Of a stretch of 14,797 nt of DNA, positions 6,601 to 14,044 are shown piece after piece. Every line of letters begins with the position of its first letter. Position 1 is the stretch's first letter. Location: positions 1-14,797 of the forward strand of contig CANRFE010000018.1 of assembly GCA_947629805.1 (NCBI GenBank). The letters are read 5' to 3'. The translations under genes were made by a program, and so were the position numbers. Origin of the DNA: an uncultured Clostridia bacterium (GTDB taxonomy: Bacteria > Bacillota > Clostridia > TANB77 > CAG-508). The notes under the pieces are model-generated. The model did not search any database, was not told where the DNA came from, and worked only from the letters and a program-made list of their open reading frames with translations.

Positions 6601-6803
6601 AAAATATCCTTTTTTCTTTTTTTCCTTTTTTGCGCTCTACTAATAGTAGAAAATATTTGTTTTACTTTCTTTTGTTCTCTCTTTTTCTCATATTTTATTT
6701 TTACTTAGAATCTCTTTTACAATTTGCAATTTGCTATATCAAATAGCTATCTCTTTATAAATTTAAATCTCTTCTTTCCCTTATAGGGTAACCACTGTTT
6801 TTT

Positions 6804-6832
6804 ATTTTATCACATTTCTTGCAAATTGTCAA
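6804..6832 (-). promoter_or_regulatory. Promoter upstream of rnj
   Basis: The -35 box is a perfect TTGACA (complement of 6827-6832). After a 17-bp spacer comes an extended -10, TGaTAAAAT, with TAAAAT the complement of 6804-6809. It is the best promoter match in the window. It begins two bases after the ROK stop codon and points into the rnj leader, so it separates rnj expression from the pilus/ROK transcript. Confidence 0.8.
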
Positions 6833-6834
6833 AT

Positions 6835-7722
6835 TTATTCTAAGACTGCTCCTATCATTCCTGCTGTATTTTGTAATTTTGCCAGTTTAAATTCTGTTTG
6901 TCCTATCTCTTCTTTTAATTCCATGGTCTTTTCTAAAAATCTTTCATATAAGGAATCTTCAAAATAGGCAAAACTTCCCCCTAAACAAAGCACTTCTGGA
7001 TTCCATATACTAAGAATATTGGAAATTCCTACTAGCAAAGTATCTAAATATTCTTCTATATATTGTTTTACTATCGTATTGTGCTTTTGCTTATAAACAA
7101 TAGCAGCTAATTCTTCAGAAGGAGTATCTTTTTGTAAATGCATTCGTTCTATAAAACCTTCTCTAAAGGCTTTCATAGAACTATACATTTCAAAGCATCC
7201 TCTTTTTCCACAGTGACATTTTTTACCATCTTTTTGAATTACCATGTGTCCATATTCAGAAGGAAAAATAGTATTTTCCAAAATGGTTGCACCACCAATT
7301 CCTGTTCCTAAACACAAAAATACACCTGTCTTTACTCCTTGTAAATTTCCATATTTTCTTTCTGCTTTAGCACTACATATAGCATCATTTTGCACCCTAA
7401 TAGGAATTTTGCAATAGGCTTTTAATTCTTCTGCTAAGTCCCATTCTCCAATTCCATATTTCTTACAAGACTGTATTTTGTTGTCTCTTACAATTCCTGG
7501 TATTCCTATTCCTATTTGTTTAATAGAAAAAAGTGGTATTTGCATTTTTTCTAAAACACATTGAATCAGAGATAGAATTCTATCTCTGATAACTGGTTTC
7601 CAATCTTGTTCTTTTTCTGTTTGAAAAGAAACAGGTTCTTCTTGCTTTAGCATTATTTTGCCTTCTTCATTGAGAATACCTATTCCAATGTGACTGCCAC
7701 CTAAATCAATTCCAATCTTCAC
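6835..7722 (-). CDS. ROK family sugar kinase (glucokinase-like)
   Basis: Most likely phosphorylates glucose or an aminosugar with ATP in the cytosol. The 295-aa length and lack of an N-terminal helix-turn-helix point to a kinase and not a ROK repressor. The phosphate-1 motif is DLGGSHIG (6-13), the catalytic base is D113 in QNDA, and the phosphate-2 region is LCLGTGIGGA (136-145). The ROK signature zinc site has H159 (EYGH) and the cysteines of CHCGKRGC (169-176). The start codon is GTG (7720-7722), supported by AAAGGAG seven bases upstream. It starts 20 bp after the pilC stop and is probably on the pilus transcript, an uncommon place for a sugar kinase. Substrate cannot be fixed from sequence; glucose is the default, with N-acetylmannosamine or allose kinases as alternatives. 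Confidence 0.9.
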   Translation of the reverse strand: MKIGIDLGGSHIGIGILNEEGKIMLKQEEPVSFQTEKEQDWKPVIRDRILSLIQCVLEKMQIPLFSIKQIGIGIPGIVRDNKIQSCKKYGIGEWDLAEELKAYCKIPIRVQNDAICSAKAERKYGNLQGVKTGVFLCLGTGIGGATILENTIFPSEYGHMVIQKDGKKCHCGKRGCFEMYSSMKAFREGFIERMHLQKDTPSEELAAIVYKQKHNTIVKQYIEEYLDTLLVGISNILSIWNPEVLCLGGSFAYFEDSLYERFLEKTMELKEEIGQTEFKLAKLQNTAGMIGAVLE

Positions 7723-7742
7723 TTTGTTTCTCCTTTTATTTT

Positions 7743-9092
7743 TTACAAGCCTGCTGCTGAGAATAAGAAGTTACCCATGTAAACTTCAATCATTGGAACT
7801 AATACAACTAATACGAAGAAGATTAGTACAACACCTACCATAGAATACATCAATTGAGGTAATACTTTCATAATTTTCTCTAACGTATTATTAATATCAA
7901 TTTCCATATATTCTACTAATTTTTGCATCATTTCCGACAAATCGGTCTGCATACCTATTTTTAACATTTCTGTAATCATGGAAGAAGATAATCCCGATTT
8001 CTCAAAAGGATCAATCCAAGATTGTCCAATTAAAATATTGTTGATAGAGGTTTCTACCATGGACAAAAATACATAATTTCGAACAACGTTTTTACTAACT
8101 TCTAGCGCATCTTGAATTCTCATTCCATTGTTTAAGTTTAACATCATTGCTTTTACAAACCTAGAAAAGTCTAAACTGTAAATTAATTTTCCGAAAATTG
8201 GCATAGTATACTTAAAATAATGAAAATTGTATTTTCCTTTTGGTGTATTGATGTAAAAGATAATTCCTGCTACAATACCAACAATAATAACGGTTGGAAC
8301 ATACCAATGATTAATTACAGCATGAATAACATTATTAAACCATATTGTTTGTGCTGGAAGAGTAGCACTACTTCCTACTGTTTTATAAACTCCTTCGATA
8401 GTAGGTACAGATACTAAAGTTCCTACTATTAACATAATAAACAAGCCAATAAATTGAAGCACATTAGGAATTACAATTTTCTTTACTTTTCTAGTTAAAT
8501 CATTGTTATCGTCTAAATAACGAACTGCTTGTTCTAGCGAATTGGTAAGAGAACCAGATAATTCTCCTACTTTAATCATATTGATGTAGATATCCGGAAA
8601 GACATTAGAGTAATATTCCATTGTAGTATACATATAGTCTCCTCCTTCTACTCCGGCTAAAATATCTTGTAGAATTCCCTTTAAGGATAAGTTTTCTGTA
8701 CTATCAATAATAGTAGTTAATGCATGAATATTATTAAAATTTGCTTTCTTTAATAAATAAAAATTTTGTGTAAAAATAACAAGGTCTCTGGATGTTATTT
8801 TTTCTGTTGCAGCTAATTGCAAATTAATTTTTTCTATTAAAGAAATATTTCTTTTGGCTTCTGTATTTAAAAGGTTTGTAGAGTTAGCTACATTCATAAT
8901 ATCTTCTATATCATTAATGTTCTTTTTGTTTTTCTTTGTTCTTTTTCCAACATAGCTCACTTGCATTACTTGAATTGGCATTAAGCCATTGCTTTTTAAT
9001 CTGTGAATTAAAGATTGCTTACTGGAATCTTCTACCTTGTTTTTTACAATTAAGCCTTTGTCTGTTACTGCTCTATATATATATTCCGGCAT
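7743..9092 (-). CDS. pilC: Type IV pilus platform protein PilC (GspF family)
   Basis: The inner-membrane platform through which the PilB and PilT motors act on the pilus base. The protein is 449 aa. An N-terminal module (YIYRAVTDKGLI, 1-45) is typical of the family. A Lys/Asn-rich linker of about 50 residues follows, then two T2SSF domains. The first has the conserved KVGELSGSL (174-182). In the second the matching site reads KIGMQTDL (378-385), without the Gly-Glu pair. Membrane segments are near 209-230, 264-282 and 415-436. AAGGAG precedes the ATG by eight bases. It lies 34 bp after pilT and 20 bp before the ROK gene. Confidence 0.93.
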   Translation of the reverse strand: MPEYIYRAVTDKGLIVKNKVEDSSKQSLIHRLKSNGLMPIQVMQVSYVGKRTKKNKKNINDIEDIMNVANSTNLLNTEAKRNISLIEKINLQLAATEKITSRDLVIFTQNFYLLKKANFNNIHALTTIIDSTENLSLKGILQDILAGVEGGDYMYTTMEYYSNVFPDIYINMIKVGELSGSLTNSLEQAVRYLDDNNDLTRKVKKIVIPNVLQFIGLFIMLIVGTLVSVPTIEGVYKTVGSSATLPAQTIWFNNVIHAVINHWYVPTVIIVGIVAGIIFYINTPKGKYNFHYFKYTMPIFGKLIYSLDFSRFVKAMMLNLNNGMRIQDALEVSKNVVRNYVFLSMVETSINNILIGQSWIDPFEKSGLSSSMITEMLKIGMQTDLSEMMQKLVEYMEIDINNTLEKIMKVLPQLMYSMVGVVLIFFVLVVLVPMIEVYMGNFLFSAAGL

Positions 9093-9126
9093 TACTTTTT
9101 CTCCTTTCTTCTATATTTTATTTGTT

Positions 9127-10231
9127 TTATGTTGTTTGTTTTTTGATTTTTAATTGCATAATGGTACGATTTAAAGTTTCTATATTCTTTTCTTCTATTT
9201 GGGCTTTGGCTTGATCTAATGTAATTTTATCGTCCACAAACAATTCTGCAATAGAATTAATTAATCCTATGCTACCTTTATCAATATTACTTTGAATTGC
9301 ATCTTCTATTTCGGAAACACTAATTTTCTCTTTACGAATAATTCCAGCAATAATATTATCTACTACCATAACTTCTGGTACTAAAACTAGTCTTCCATTT
9401 CTTCCTTTTAATAACCTTTGTGATATAACTAATTTCAATAAAGAAGAAATCAAATACTTTACACTTTGCTGGTCACTTATATCATAAAAGTTAATCATTC
9501 TATCGATGGTTTCTGCACAAGATTTTGTATGCAATGTTCCAATTACTAAATGTCCAGATTCTGCTGTTTCTATAGCTGCATCCATGGTTTCTCTATCACG
9601 AATCTCTCCTACAATAATAATGTCGCAATCCTCTCTTAAAGAGTTTTTTACACCATCGCTATAGCATAAACAATCTCTTCCAGGTCCTACTTCTTTTTGT
9701 ACAATCATAGATTTTTTAGAAGTATGTTTATATTCTATGGGGCTCTCTAAAGTTAATATTTTTTTATTTTCATTTTCATTAATATCATTAATTAATGCAT
9801 TTAATGTAGTAGTTTTTCCAGAGTTTGTTTTTCCTGTTACTAAAATCAAGCCTTGTGGTTGACGTGTCATTCTTCTTACTATGTCAGGAACTCCTAAATC
9901 TTCGTATTTAGGAAGTTCATTTTTTACAAGTCTTAATGTAAAAGTAGGAATTTCGTCTGAATAAGAAATATTTACCCTTAAACGAATGTCTTCAAATTCA
10001 AAGGAACTATCTAATTTTTTTGTTTTCTTAAAGGTTTCATCTTTTTCTAAGTTTCCTCTTACAAAATAATCATAAATTTCACTTAAATCTTCTCCGTGTT
10101 AATTCTTGTATTTCTTCGATAGGAACCAATTCTCTTGCTATTCTTAGCATTGGTTTTAGTCCATATATTAAATGTACATCCGATGCATCTCTTTGTTTCG
10201 CGATTTCTAGTACTTTATCTATATTTATCAT
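9127..10231 (-). pseudogene. pilT: Pilus retraction ATPase PilT, split by a one-base frameshift
   Basis: A hexameric ATPase that disassembles type IV pili for retraction. Translation from the ATG at 10229-10231 (AAGGGG site upstream, 18 bp after pilB) gives a PilT N-terminus, MINIDKVLEIAKQRDASDVH, but stops after 50 codons at a TGA (10079-10081). The rest continues in another frame from about 10093 to 9127. Removing one G of the GG at 10094-10095 (minus-strand ACACGGAGAAG to ACACGAGAAG) restores LTREDLSEIYDYF and one frame of 367 aa, the normal length. In the restored protein Walker A is GKTNSGKT (133-140), Walker B is DIIIVGEIRD (203-212) and the His box is GHLVIGTLHT (226-235). The Asp box reads LESPIE where EDPIE is usual. 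The catalytic half is intact and nothing else has decayed, so the shift is either recent, phase-variable or a sequencing/assembly error. An internal start at 9868-9870 would lack the N domain. Confidence 0.88.
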
Positions 10232-10249
10232 TTGCTTTTCCCCTTCCAA

Positions 10250-11878
10250 CTAAAATATGATTAATTTATTATTTAATTCTTCTAATGTAGTGATTCCTTC
10301 TAATACCTTATACAAACCATCCACAATGAGTGGCTTATAATTTTCTTTTAAGGCTTCTTCTCGAATTTGTATACTGGATGCATTATCTGTAATTAATTGT
10401 TGAATTTTATCGTCAATAATAAGGACTTCATAAATAGCAATTCTATCATAATAACCAGTATGGTTACATTGCTCGCATCCAATTGCATCATACGTTTTTT
10501 TGCCTGTAAAATCTAAAGTAACACCATATTTTTCTGCAATACGATTCATTCTTTGTTTTTCTTCTTCGGAAAATTCCCTTTCACGTTTACAATTTGGGCA
10601 AACTTTTCTGATTAACCTTTGCGATACAGAAGTTGCCAAAGTACTAGCAATATCATAATTGGAAATTCCCATCTTTCTTAACCTTGTAATAACTTCTATA
10701 CTATTAATAGTATGTATAGTAGATAATACATAATGTCCTGTTTGTCCAGATTGCATTGCAATTTCTGCTGTTTCCTTATCACGAATTTCTCCTACTAGAA
10801 TAATATCTGGGTCTTGTCTTAAAACAGTTCTTAAAGAATCGGAAAAGGAAGTTTTTGCATCAATTTCAATTTGATTTAAGCCATCAATACGAATTTCTAC
10901 TGGATCTTCAATAGTAGTAATATTAATATCTGATCGATTTAACATATCAATAACACTATATAAAGTAGTTGTTTTTCCTTCTCCTGTAGGAGCTGCTATA
11001 ATAGTAATACTATTTTTCTTATCAAAGCTTTGTTTTACTAAATTTTCATCTTTTGGAAAACCCAAATCATAAATTTTTTTAATTCCTGCATTTTTCTTTA
11101 GCAATCTTAATACGAATTTTTCCCCATATACATTTTTTTGGGAAGACACACGAATATTATAGTCTGGATATAAAATAATTCTACCATCCTGTGATTCTTG
11201 TTTTTCTTGATGCATATTAGAAATTTCTTTTAATCTTCCGATAATTTGCATTTGTTTATCACTATCAATTGTAACTGCCGTTACTAAATTTCCATCTATA
11301 CGATAACGCACTCTTAAACGATCTTCCATTGGTTCAAAGTGAATATCACTTGCTCTTTTTTCCATTGCTGTTTTTATAATACTGTCTACTAAACCTGTAA
11401 TATCTCGGGAAGTATTAATATTATCAGAAGCAAACCCCTCTAAAGAATCTAATATTTTATCAATATTACTTTCAAAAGTAATATATTTTTCCATTACTAA
11501 ACCTTTATTTAATAATAGTAATCGAATGGTTTCAATAGCTCTCTTATTTGTGGTATCTGCAAAACATACTTTTATTTTGCCTGCCTCTATTTCAAAAGGA
11601 ATTGCTTTGTTCTTTTTTGCAATATCTAAGGATATATAATCGGAGATTGCAAGATTAACATCCGATTCTTCTAATAAAATTGCCTTTTCATCTAAAATTT
11701 CCCCAATTGCTTCAATTAGTTGTTGTGAATCGCATAAATGTAAAATATGTAAAATATCTCCTAGTTTTTTATTCGGATAATTTTTTTGATATTCTAACGC
11801 AGTAGCAATATCTTGTTCTGTTATAATTCTTCTCCTTGCAAGTTCTATTCCCAAGGGTTGTAATTGTTTTTGTGGCAT
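10250..11878 (-). CDS. pilB: Type IV pilus extension ATPase PilB (GspE family)
   Basis: The cytosolic hexameric motor that drives pilin assembly at the PilC platform. It is 542 aa. The N-terminal GspE_N/MshEN-type domain covers about 1-150 and is the kind that can bind c-di-GMP in MshE; the binding motif was not verified here. The N2 domain has SDIHFEP (177-183). Walker A is APTGEGKT (296-303), with Glu replacing the usual Ser. The Asp box is EDPVE (324-328), Walker B is DIILVGEIRD (358-367, approximately), and the His box is GHYVLSTIHT (381-390). A zinc module has CPNC (427-430) and CEQC (468-471), typical of PilB/GspE and absent from PilT. AAAGGAG stands eight bases before the ATG. Confidence 0.95.
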   Translation of the reverse strand: MPQKQLQPLGIELARRRIITEQDIATALEYQKNYPNKKLGDILHILHLCDSQQLIEAIGEILDEKAILLEESDVNLAISDYISLDIAKKNKAIPFEIEAGKIKVCFADTTNKRAIETIRLLLLNKGLVMEKYITFESNIDKILDSLEGFASDNINTSRDITGLVDSIIKTAMEKRASDIHFEPMEDRLRVRYRIDGNLVTAVTIDSDKQMQIIGRLKEISNMHQEKQESQDGRIILYPDYNIRVSSQKNVYGEKFVLRLLKKNAGIKKIYDLGFPKDENLVKQSFDKKNSITIIAAPTGEGKTTTLYSVIDMLNRSDINITTIEDPVEIRIDGLNQIEIDAKTSFSDSLRTVLRQDPDIILVGEIRDKETAEIAMQSGQTGHYVLSTIHTINSIEVITRLRKMGISNYDIASTLATSVSQRLIRKVCPNCKREREFSEEEKQRMNRIAEKYGVTLDFTGKKTYDAIGCEQCNHTGYYDRIAIYEVLIIDDKIQQLITDNASSIQIREEALKENYKPLIVDGLYKVLEGITTLEELNNKLIIF

Positions 11879-11911
11879 AATTTTTCTCCTTTCTTTTGTG
11901 TTCTTATTTTT

Positions 11912-11917
11912 ATTATA
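11912..11917 (-). promoter_or_regulatory. Possible internal promoter (-10 box) ahead of pilB
   Basis: A consensus TATAAT lies on the minus strand 34 bp before the pilB start, with a long A tract upstream, but no good -35 match at 16-18 bp. The gap from the prepilin stop (11964) also holds a 7-bp inverted repeat, TTTTAAC/GTTAAAA (11945-11963), with no T tract. pilB-pilT-pilC could have a secondary promoter here. Confidence 0.3.
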
Positions 11918-11963
11918 CTATATTTTTTTTCTTTTCGACAGCATTTTTAACAATTAGTTAAAA

Positions 11964-12407
11964 TTACCAATATCGTAGTACAAATTCATTGTTGGTTTCA
12001 AAAAGACTTTCACTTTGTATTACCATATACACTTGTATTATTTTTTTTGTTATATTGTTCATTTCTTCTTCTTTTTTAGAAAATTTACAATAAACGATAT
12101 TATTACATATTTTTACTTTATTACGATAAATACTATTGTCTGGATTTTTAGCAAAAGTATAAACAGTACCATCTGCAAAAGCAATTTGATTATCGGTTAC
12201 TATCATAGTATCTTTATTATTTTTTACATCTTCAATAAAATACATTGCAAATTTATTATACTCTGCTATATTTTTAGAATTTTGTGTTAAAAAATTAGCA
12301 TTCTTAAAAAAGAATTGAGACAATATACTAAGCATAGTTACTACTATACTCATAGCAATAACATAAGCCACCAATGCAATTAAAGTAACACCTTTTTGTG
12401 CTTTCAC
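11964..12407 (-). CDS. Minor type IV prepilin (PilW/PilJ-like)
   Basis: A 147-aa secreted pilin-like protein. The short basic leader MKAQKG is followed by a hydrophobic helix, VTLIALVAYVIAMSIVVTML, cut after Gly6 by prepilin peptidase. Mature position 5 is Ala, not the usual Glu. The C-terminal domain is small and Asn/Lys-rich, with two Cys (in KICNNIVYCKF) that could form a disulfide. The start is GTG (12405-12407) with AAAGGAG upstream. It follows the other minor prepilin by 16 bp and precedes pilB. Role as a minor (tip-initiation) pilin is inferred from the pair arrangement; the exact subtype is not certain. Confidence 0.75.
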   Translation of the reverse strand: MKAQKGVTLIALVAYVIAMSIVVTMLSILSQFFFKNANFLTQNSKNIAEYNKFAMYFIEDVKNNKDTMIVTDNQIAFADGTVYTFAKNPDNSIYRNKVKICNNIVYCKFSKKEEEMNNITKKIIQVYMVIQSESLFETNNEFVLRYW

Positions 12408-12423
12408 CCCAAAAACTCTCCTT

Positions 12424-12834
12424 TTACATTTCTTTTACTTTTAGTTTCTTTATTTGATACTCATTTGTATCATTCCAATATTGATATTGCGTTTTTATTG
12501 TTACAATTTTCATGATATCTTGTTTGCTTTCATCTGTTTCATTATAATTGTGTACTTCTACTACAATATTAATACCTTCTGGTAATTGATAAGTTTCCTT
12601 TATAGTAGTATTTAAATTATCACTTACTTCTTCATAAGGCATTTTATCAATATCTTCTGCTACTTTAATAGAATAATATACCGCAATGGTATTAAAACGT
12701 ACCATATAACTTTTTTGTGCTAGTTGATAATATAAATTACCAATAACACCTACAAATAGAGTTAAAATAGAGATAGCAACTACGACATCTGCCGTTGTTA
12801 AACCTTTATTTTTTTTGAAGTTTCTTTTTTCCAT
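12424..12834 (-). CDS. Minor type IV prepilin (PilV/PilI-like)
   Basis: A 136-aa prepilin with a basic leader ending at Gly11 (KNKG) and a mature start LTTADVVVAISILTLFVGVIG. Mature position 5 is Asp, a conservative replacement of the usual Glu. The extracellular part has one short globular domain with no Cys. It starts one base after the PilD-like stop, indicating translational coupling, and ends 16 bp before the next prepilin. It is probably one of the minor pilins that prime assembly. Confidence 0.75.
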   Translation of the reverse strand: MEKRNFKKNKGLTTADVVVAISILTLFVGVIGNLYYQLAQKSYMVRFNTIAVYYSIKVAEDIDKMPYEEVSDNLNTTIKETYQLPEGINIVVEVHNYNETDESKQDIMKIVTIKTQYQYWNDTNEYQIKKLKVKEM

Positions 12835-12835
12835 T

Positions 12836-13633
12836 TTACCACCTACATGCTATTCCATTGACAAGTATCAATAGAAGAATATTACTACAAACTAAATAGA
12901 ATCCAAACGGAATATTTTTGTAGTATGTAATCTTTGTTTTTTGGAAACAGTTTGTTCCTAGTTGTTTAATAGCTATTGTCAAAAGTGTTAAAATGACACT
13001 ACTAATGTAAAGAATTTCGCCTGTAAAAATAGCCATTATTATACTTAATTCCAAAATTTCTAAAGGATAAGAAGATTGTAATTTTTTCTTTAAGTATGTA
13101 TTTTCTAATATTATAAGCAAAATTAAGAAAAATAAATATATTGCATATCTATATATATTAGCTTTTTCTACTGTATATAGATACACCATATATAAGGTCA
13201 CAACCCCTATTTCATAAAGAAGAACTGATTTTTGTATGGTATGTCTTTCTTTTTCAATTCCAGCTATAATAATAATCCCGGATAAATAACAAATAGCAAA
13301 TAACAAATAAATTAACTTATAGGTTTGTAATGGCTGCCAAGAAATATTTAAAGACATAGCAAATAAAAGGAATATACATCCTGTTGCCACTTCTAGCCAT
13401 AAATAACGGCTTCTTATTTTTTGTTTACAATAACGACACTTTCCACCTAAAAACAGATAACTAAAAATAGGAATCATATCCCAAAAAGAAAGTTTATGCT
13501 TACAATTTGGGCAATAAGAACGTTTATGTGTAATATCTTGATGTAAAGGAATACGATATACCGCTAAAGTAAAAAAACTTCCAAAAACCGTTCCTGTGAA
13601 AAATGCTAATAAATAAAATATAATTTTTTCCAT
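12836..13633 (-). CDS. pilD: PilD-like prepilin peptidase lacking the catalytic aspartates
   Basis: By fold and place this is the prepilin peptidase/N-methyltransferase, a polytopic inner-membrane protein of 265 aa. The N-terminal domain is well kept: GTVFGSF (14-20), then a zinc site of CPNC (41-44) and CRYC (66-69). The C-terminal A24 domain keeps IPFGFYL (241-247), but both aspartyl motifs are gone. The first (usually D-x-x-x-x-x-I-P-D) reads GIEKERHTIQK (125-135), and the second (usually G-x-G-D-x-K) reads EILELS (192-197). Glu127 and Glu195 fall near the Asp positions. It may be inactive as a protease, use Glu, or leave cleavage to another enzyme. AAGGAT precedes the ATG by five bases. 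It is coupled to the prepilin gene one base downstream. Confidence 0.82.
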   Translation of the reverse strand: MEKIIFYLLAFFTGTVFGSFFTLAVYRIPLHQDITHKRSYCPNCKHKLSFWDMIPIFSYLFLGGKCRYCKQKIRSRYLWLEVATGCIFLLFAMSLNISWQPLQTYKLIYLLFAICYLSGIIIIAGIEKERHTIQKSVLLYEIGVVTLYMVYLYTVEKANIYRYAIYLFFLILLIILENTYLKKKLQSSYPLEILELSIIMAIFTGEILYISSVILTLLTIAIKQLGTNCFQKTKITYYKNIPFGFYLVCSNILLLILVNGIACRW

Positions 13634-13672
13634 TTTTATCCTTTTATTTTCTAAAGAGTATTAAAAAAATTA

Positions 13673-13716
13673 GAGGTTACCTAAATATAACGATTATATC
13701 TTGTATAGGTAACCTC
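13673..13716 (-). terminator. Strong terminator after pilA
   Basis: GAGGTTACCTA (13673-13683) and TAGGTAACCTC (13706-13716) form a perfect 11-bp stem. The loop itself can pair through ATATAA-TCG-TTATAT. In the minus direction the stem is followed by TAATTTTTTTAA (complement of 13661-13672). It would stop most pilA transcripts and let only a fraction continue into pilD and the motor genes. Confidence 0.88.
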
Positions 13717-13740
13717 ATATTTAGCGAAATTACTAAATAT
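13717..13740 (-). repeat. Hairpin just after the pilA stop
   Basis: ATATTTAG (13717-13724) and CTAAATAT (13733-13740) form an 8-bp stem with an 8-nt loop, seven bases after the pilA stop codon and directly before the terminator stem. With no T tract of its own it is more likely an mRNA 3'-stabilising element. Confidence 0.4.
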
Positions 13741-13747
13741 ATTCATC

Positions 13748-13984
13748 TTATTCTGCTTTTGGTGCAAGAGCATTAAGTCTTTCATCTAGTGCTTTGAATG
13801 CATTGGTTAATTCTTTATTTTCTGCATATTCACCATTTGCATATTCTTCTCTAGCTTGAATAGCTCTTCCAAAGATACCATCATTAGTTAATACTAAACT
13901 GATTGATATTCCAGCTAAAATAATTAATACAATAATAGTAATGATTAATGCTACTAATGTAATACCTTTTTGTCCTTTCAACAT
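13748..13984 (-). CDS. pilA: Short major-pilin candidate (PilA-like)
   Basis: A 78-aa prepilin. The leader MLKGQKG is cut after Gly7, and the mature helix starts ITLVALIITIIVLIILAGIS, the pattern common in clostridial pilins. Position 5 is Ala, not Glu. After the helix come only about 45 residues (NDGIFGRAIQAREEY, then an acidic Ala/Glu/Asn-rich stretch), so there is no room for a full pilin head. The very strong binding site AAGGAGGAG and the dedicated downstream terminator argue for high expression, hence the major-pilin call. Alternatives are a pseudopilin or a peptide pilin of the Geobacter type. It sits between the Thr/Asn-tail protein gene and pilD. Confidence 0.78.
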   Translation of the reverse strand: MLKGQKGITLVALIITIIVLIILAGISISLVLTNDGIFGRAIQAREEYANGEYAENKELTNAFKALDERLNALAPKAE

Positions 13985-14009
13985 AAAAAACTCCTCCTTA
14001 TATATTATT

Positions 14010-14033
14010 TTATATTTATGATAATAAATATAA
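14010..14033. promoter_or_regulatory. Perfect inverted repeat upstream of pilA
   Basis: TTATATTTAT (14010-14019) and ATAAATATAA (14024-14033) are perfect 10-bp arms with a 4-nt spacer, 26 bp before the pilA start and just upstream of its ribosome binding site. It could be an mRNA 5'-stabilising hairpin or a processing site, or an operator. I could not define a clean pilA promoter; AT-rich -10-like sequences abound here. Confidence 0.35.
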
Positions 14034-14044
14034 TCACAACAAAA

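Larger units (their letters stand above)
6501..6797 (-). other. Long 5' leader of rnj (334-bp gap between rnj and the ROK gene)
   Basis: The stretch 6501-6834 holds no gene of normal size. From the predicted start near 6797 the leader RNA runs about 297 nt to the rnj ATG and is very purine-rich. Small hairpins are CCCT-ATA-AGGG near the 5' end, GCTAT/ATAGC (6733-6737 with 6743-6747), CTACT/AGTAG (near 6636-6650), and a 9-bp A/U hairpin at 6566-6587. A possible 19-codon frame overlaps the last one. I do not recognise a known riboswitch, T-box or protein-binding leader. No second strong promoter nearer rnj was found, only weak matches. Confidence 0.45.

Noticed and set aside
6670..6700. A nine-codon basic frame (MRKREN...) in the rnj leader
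   Set aside because: No ribosome binding site precedes it and it is too short to separate from chance.
11945..11963. 7-bp hairpin after the prepilin gene as a terminator
   Set aside because: The stem has a single G-C pair and is not followed by a T tract on the minus strand.
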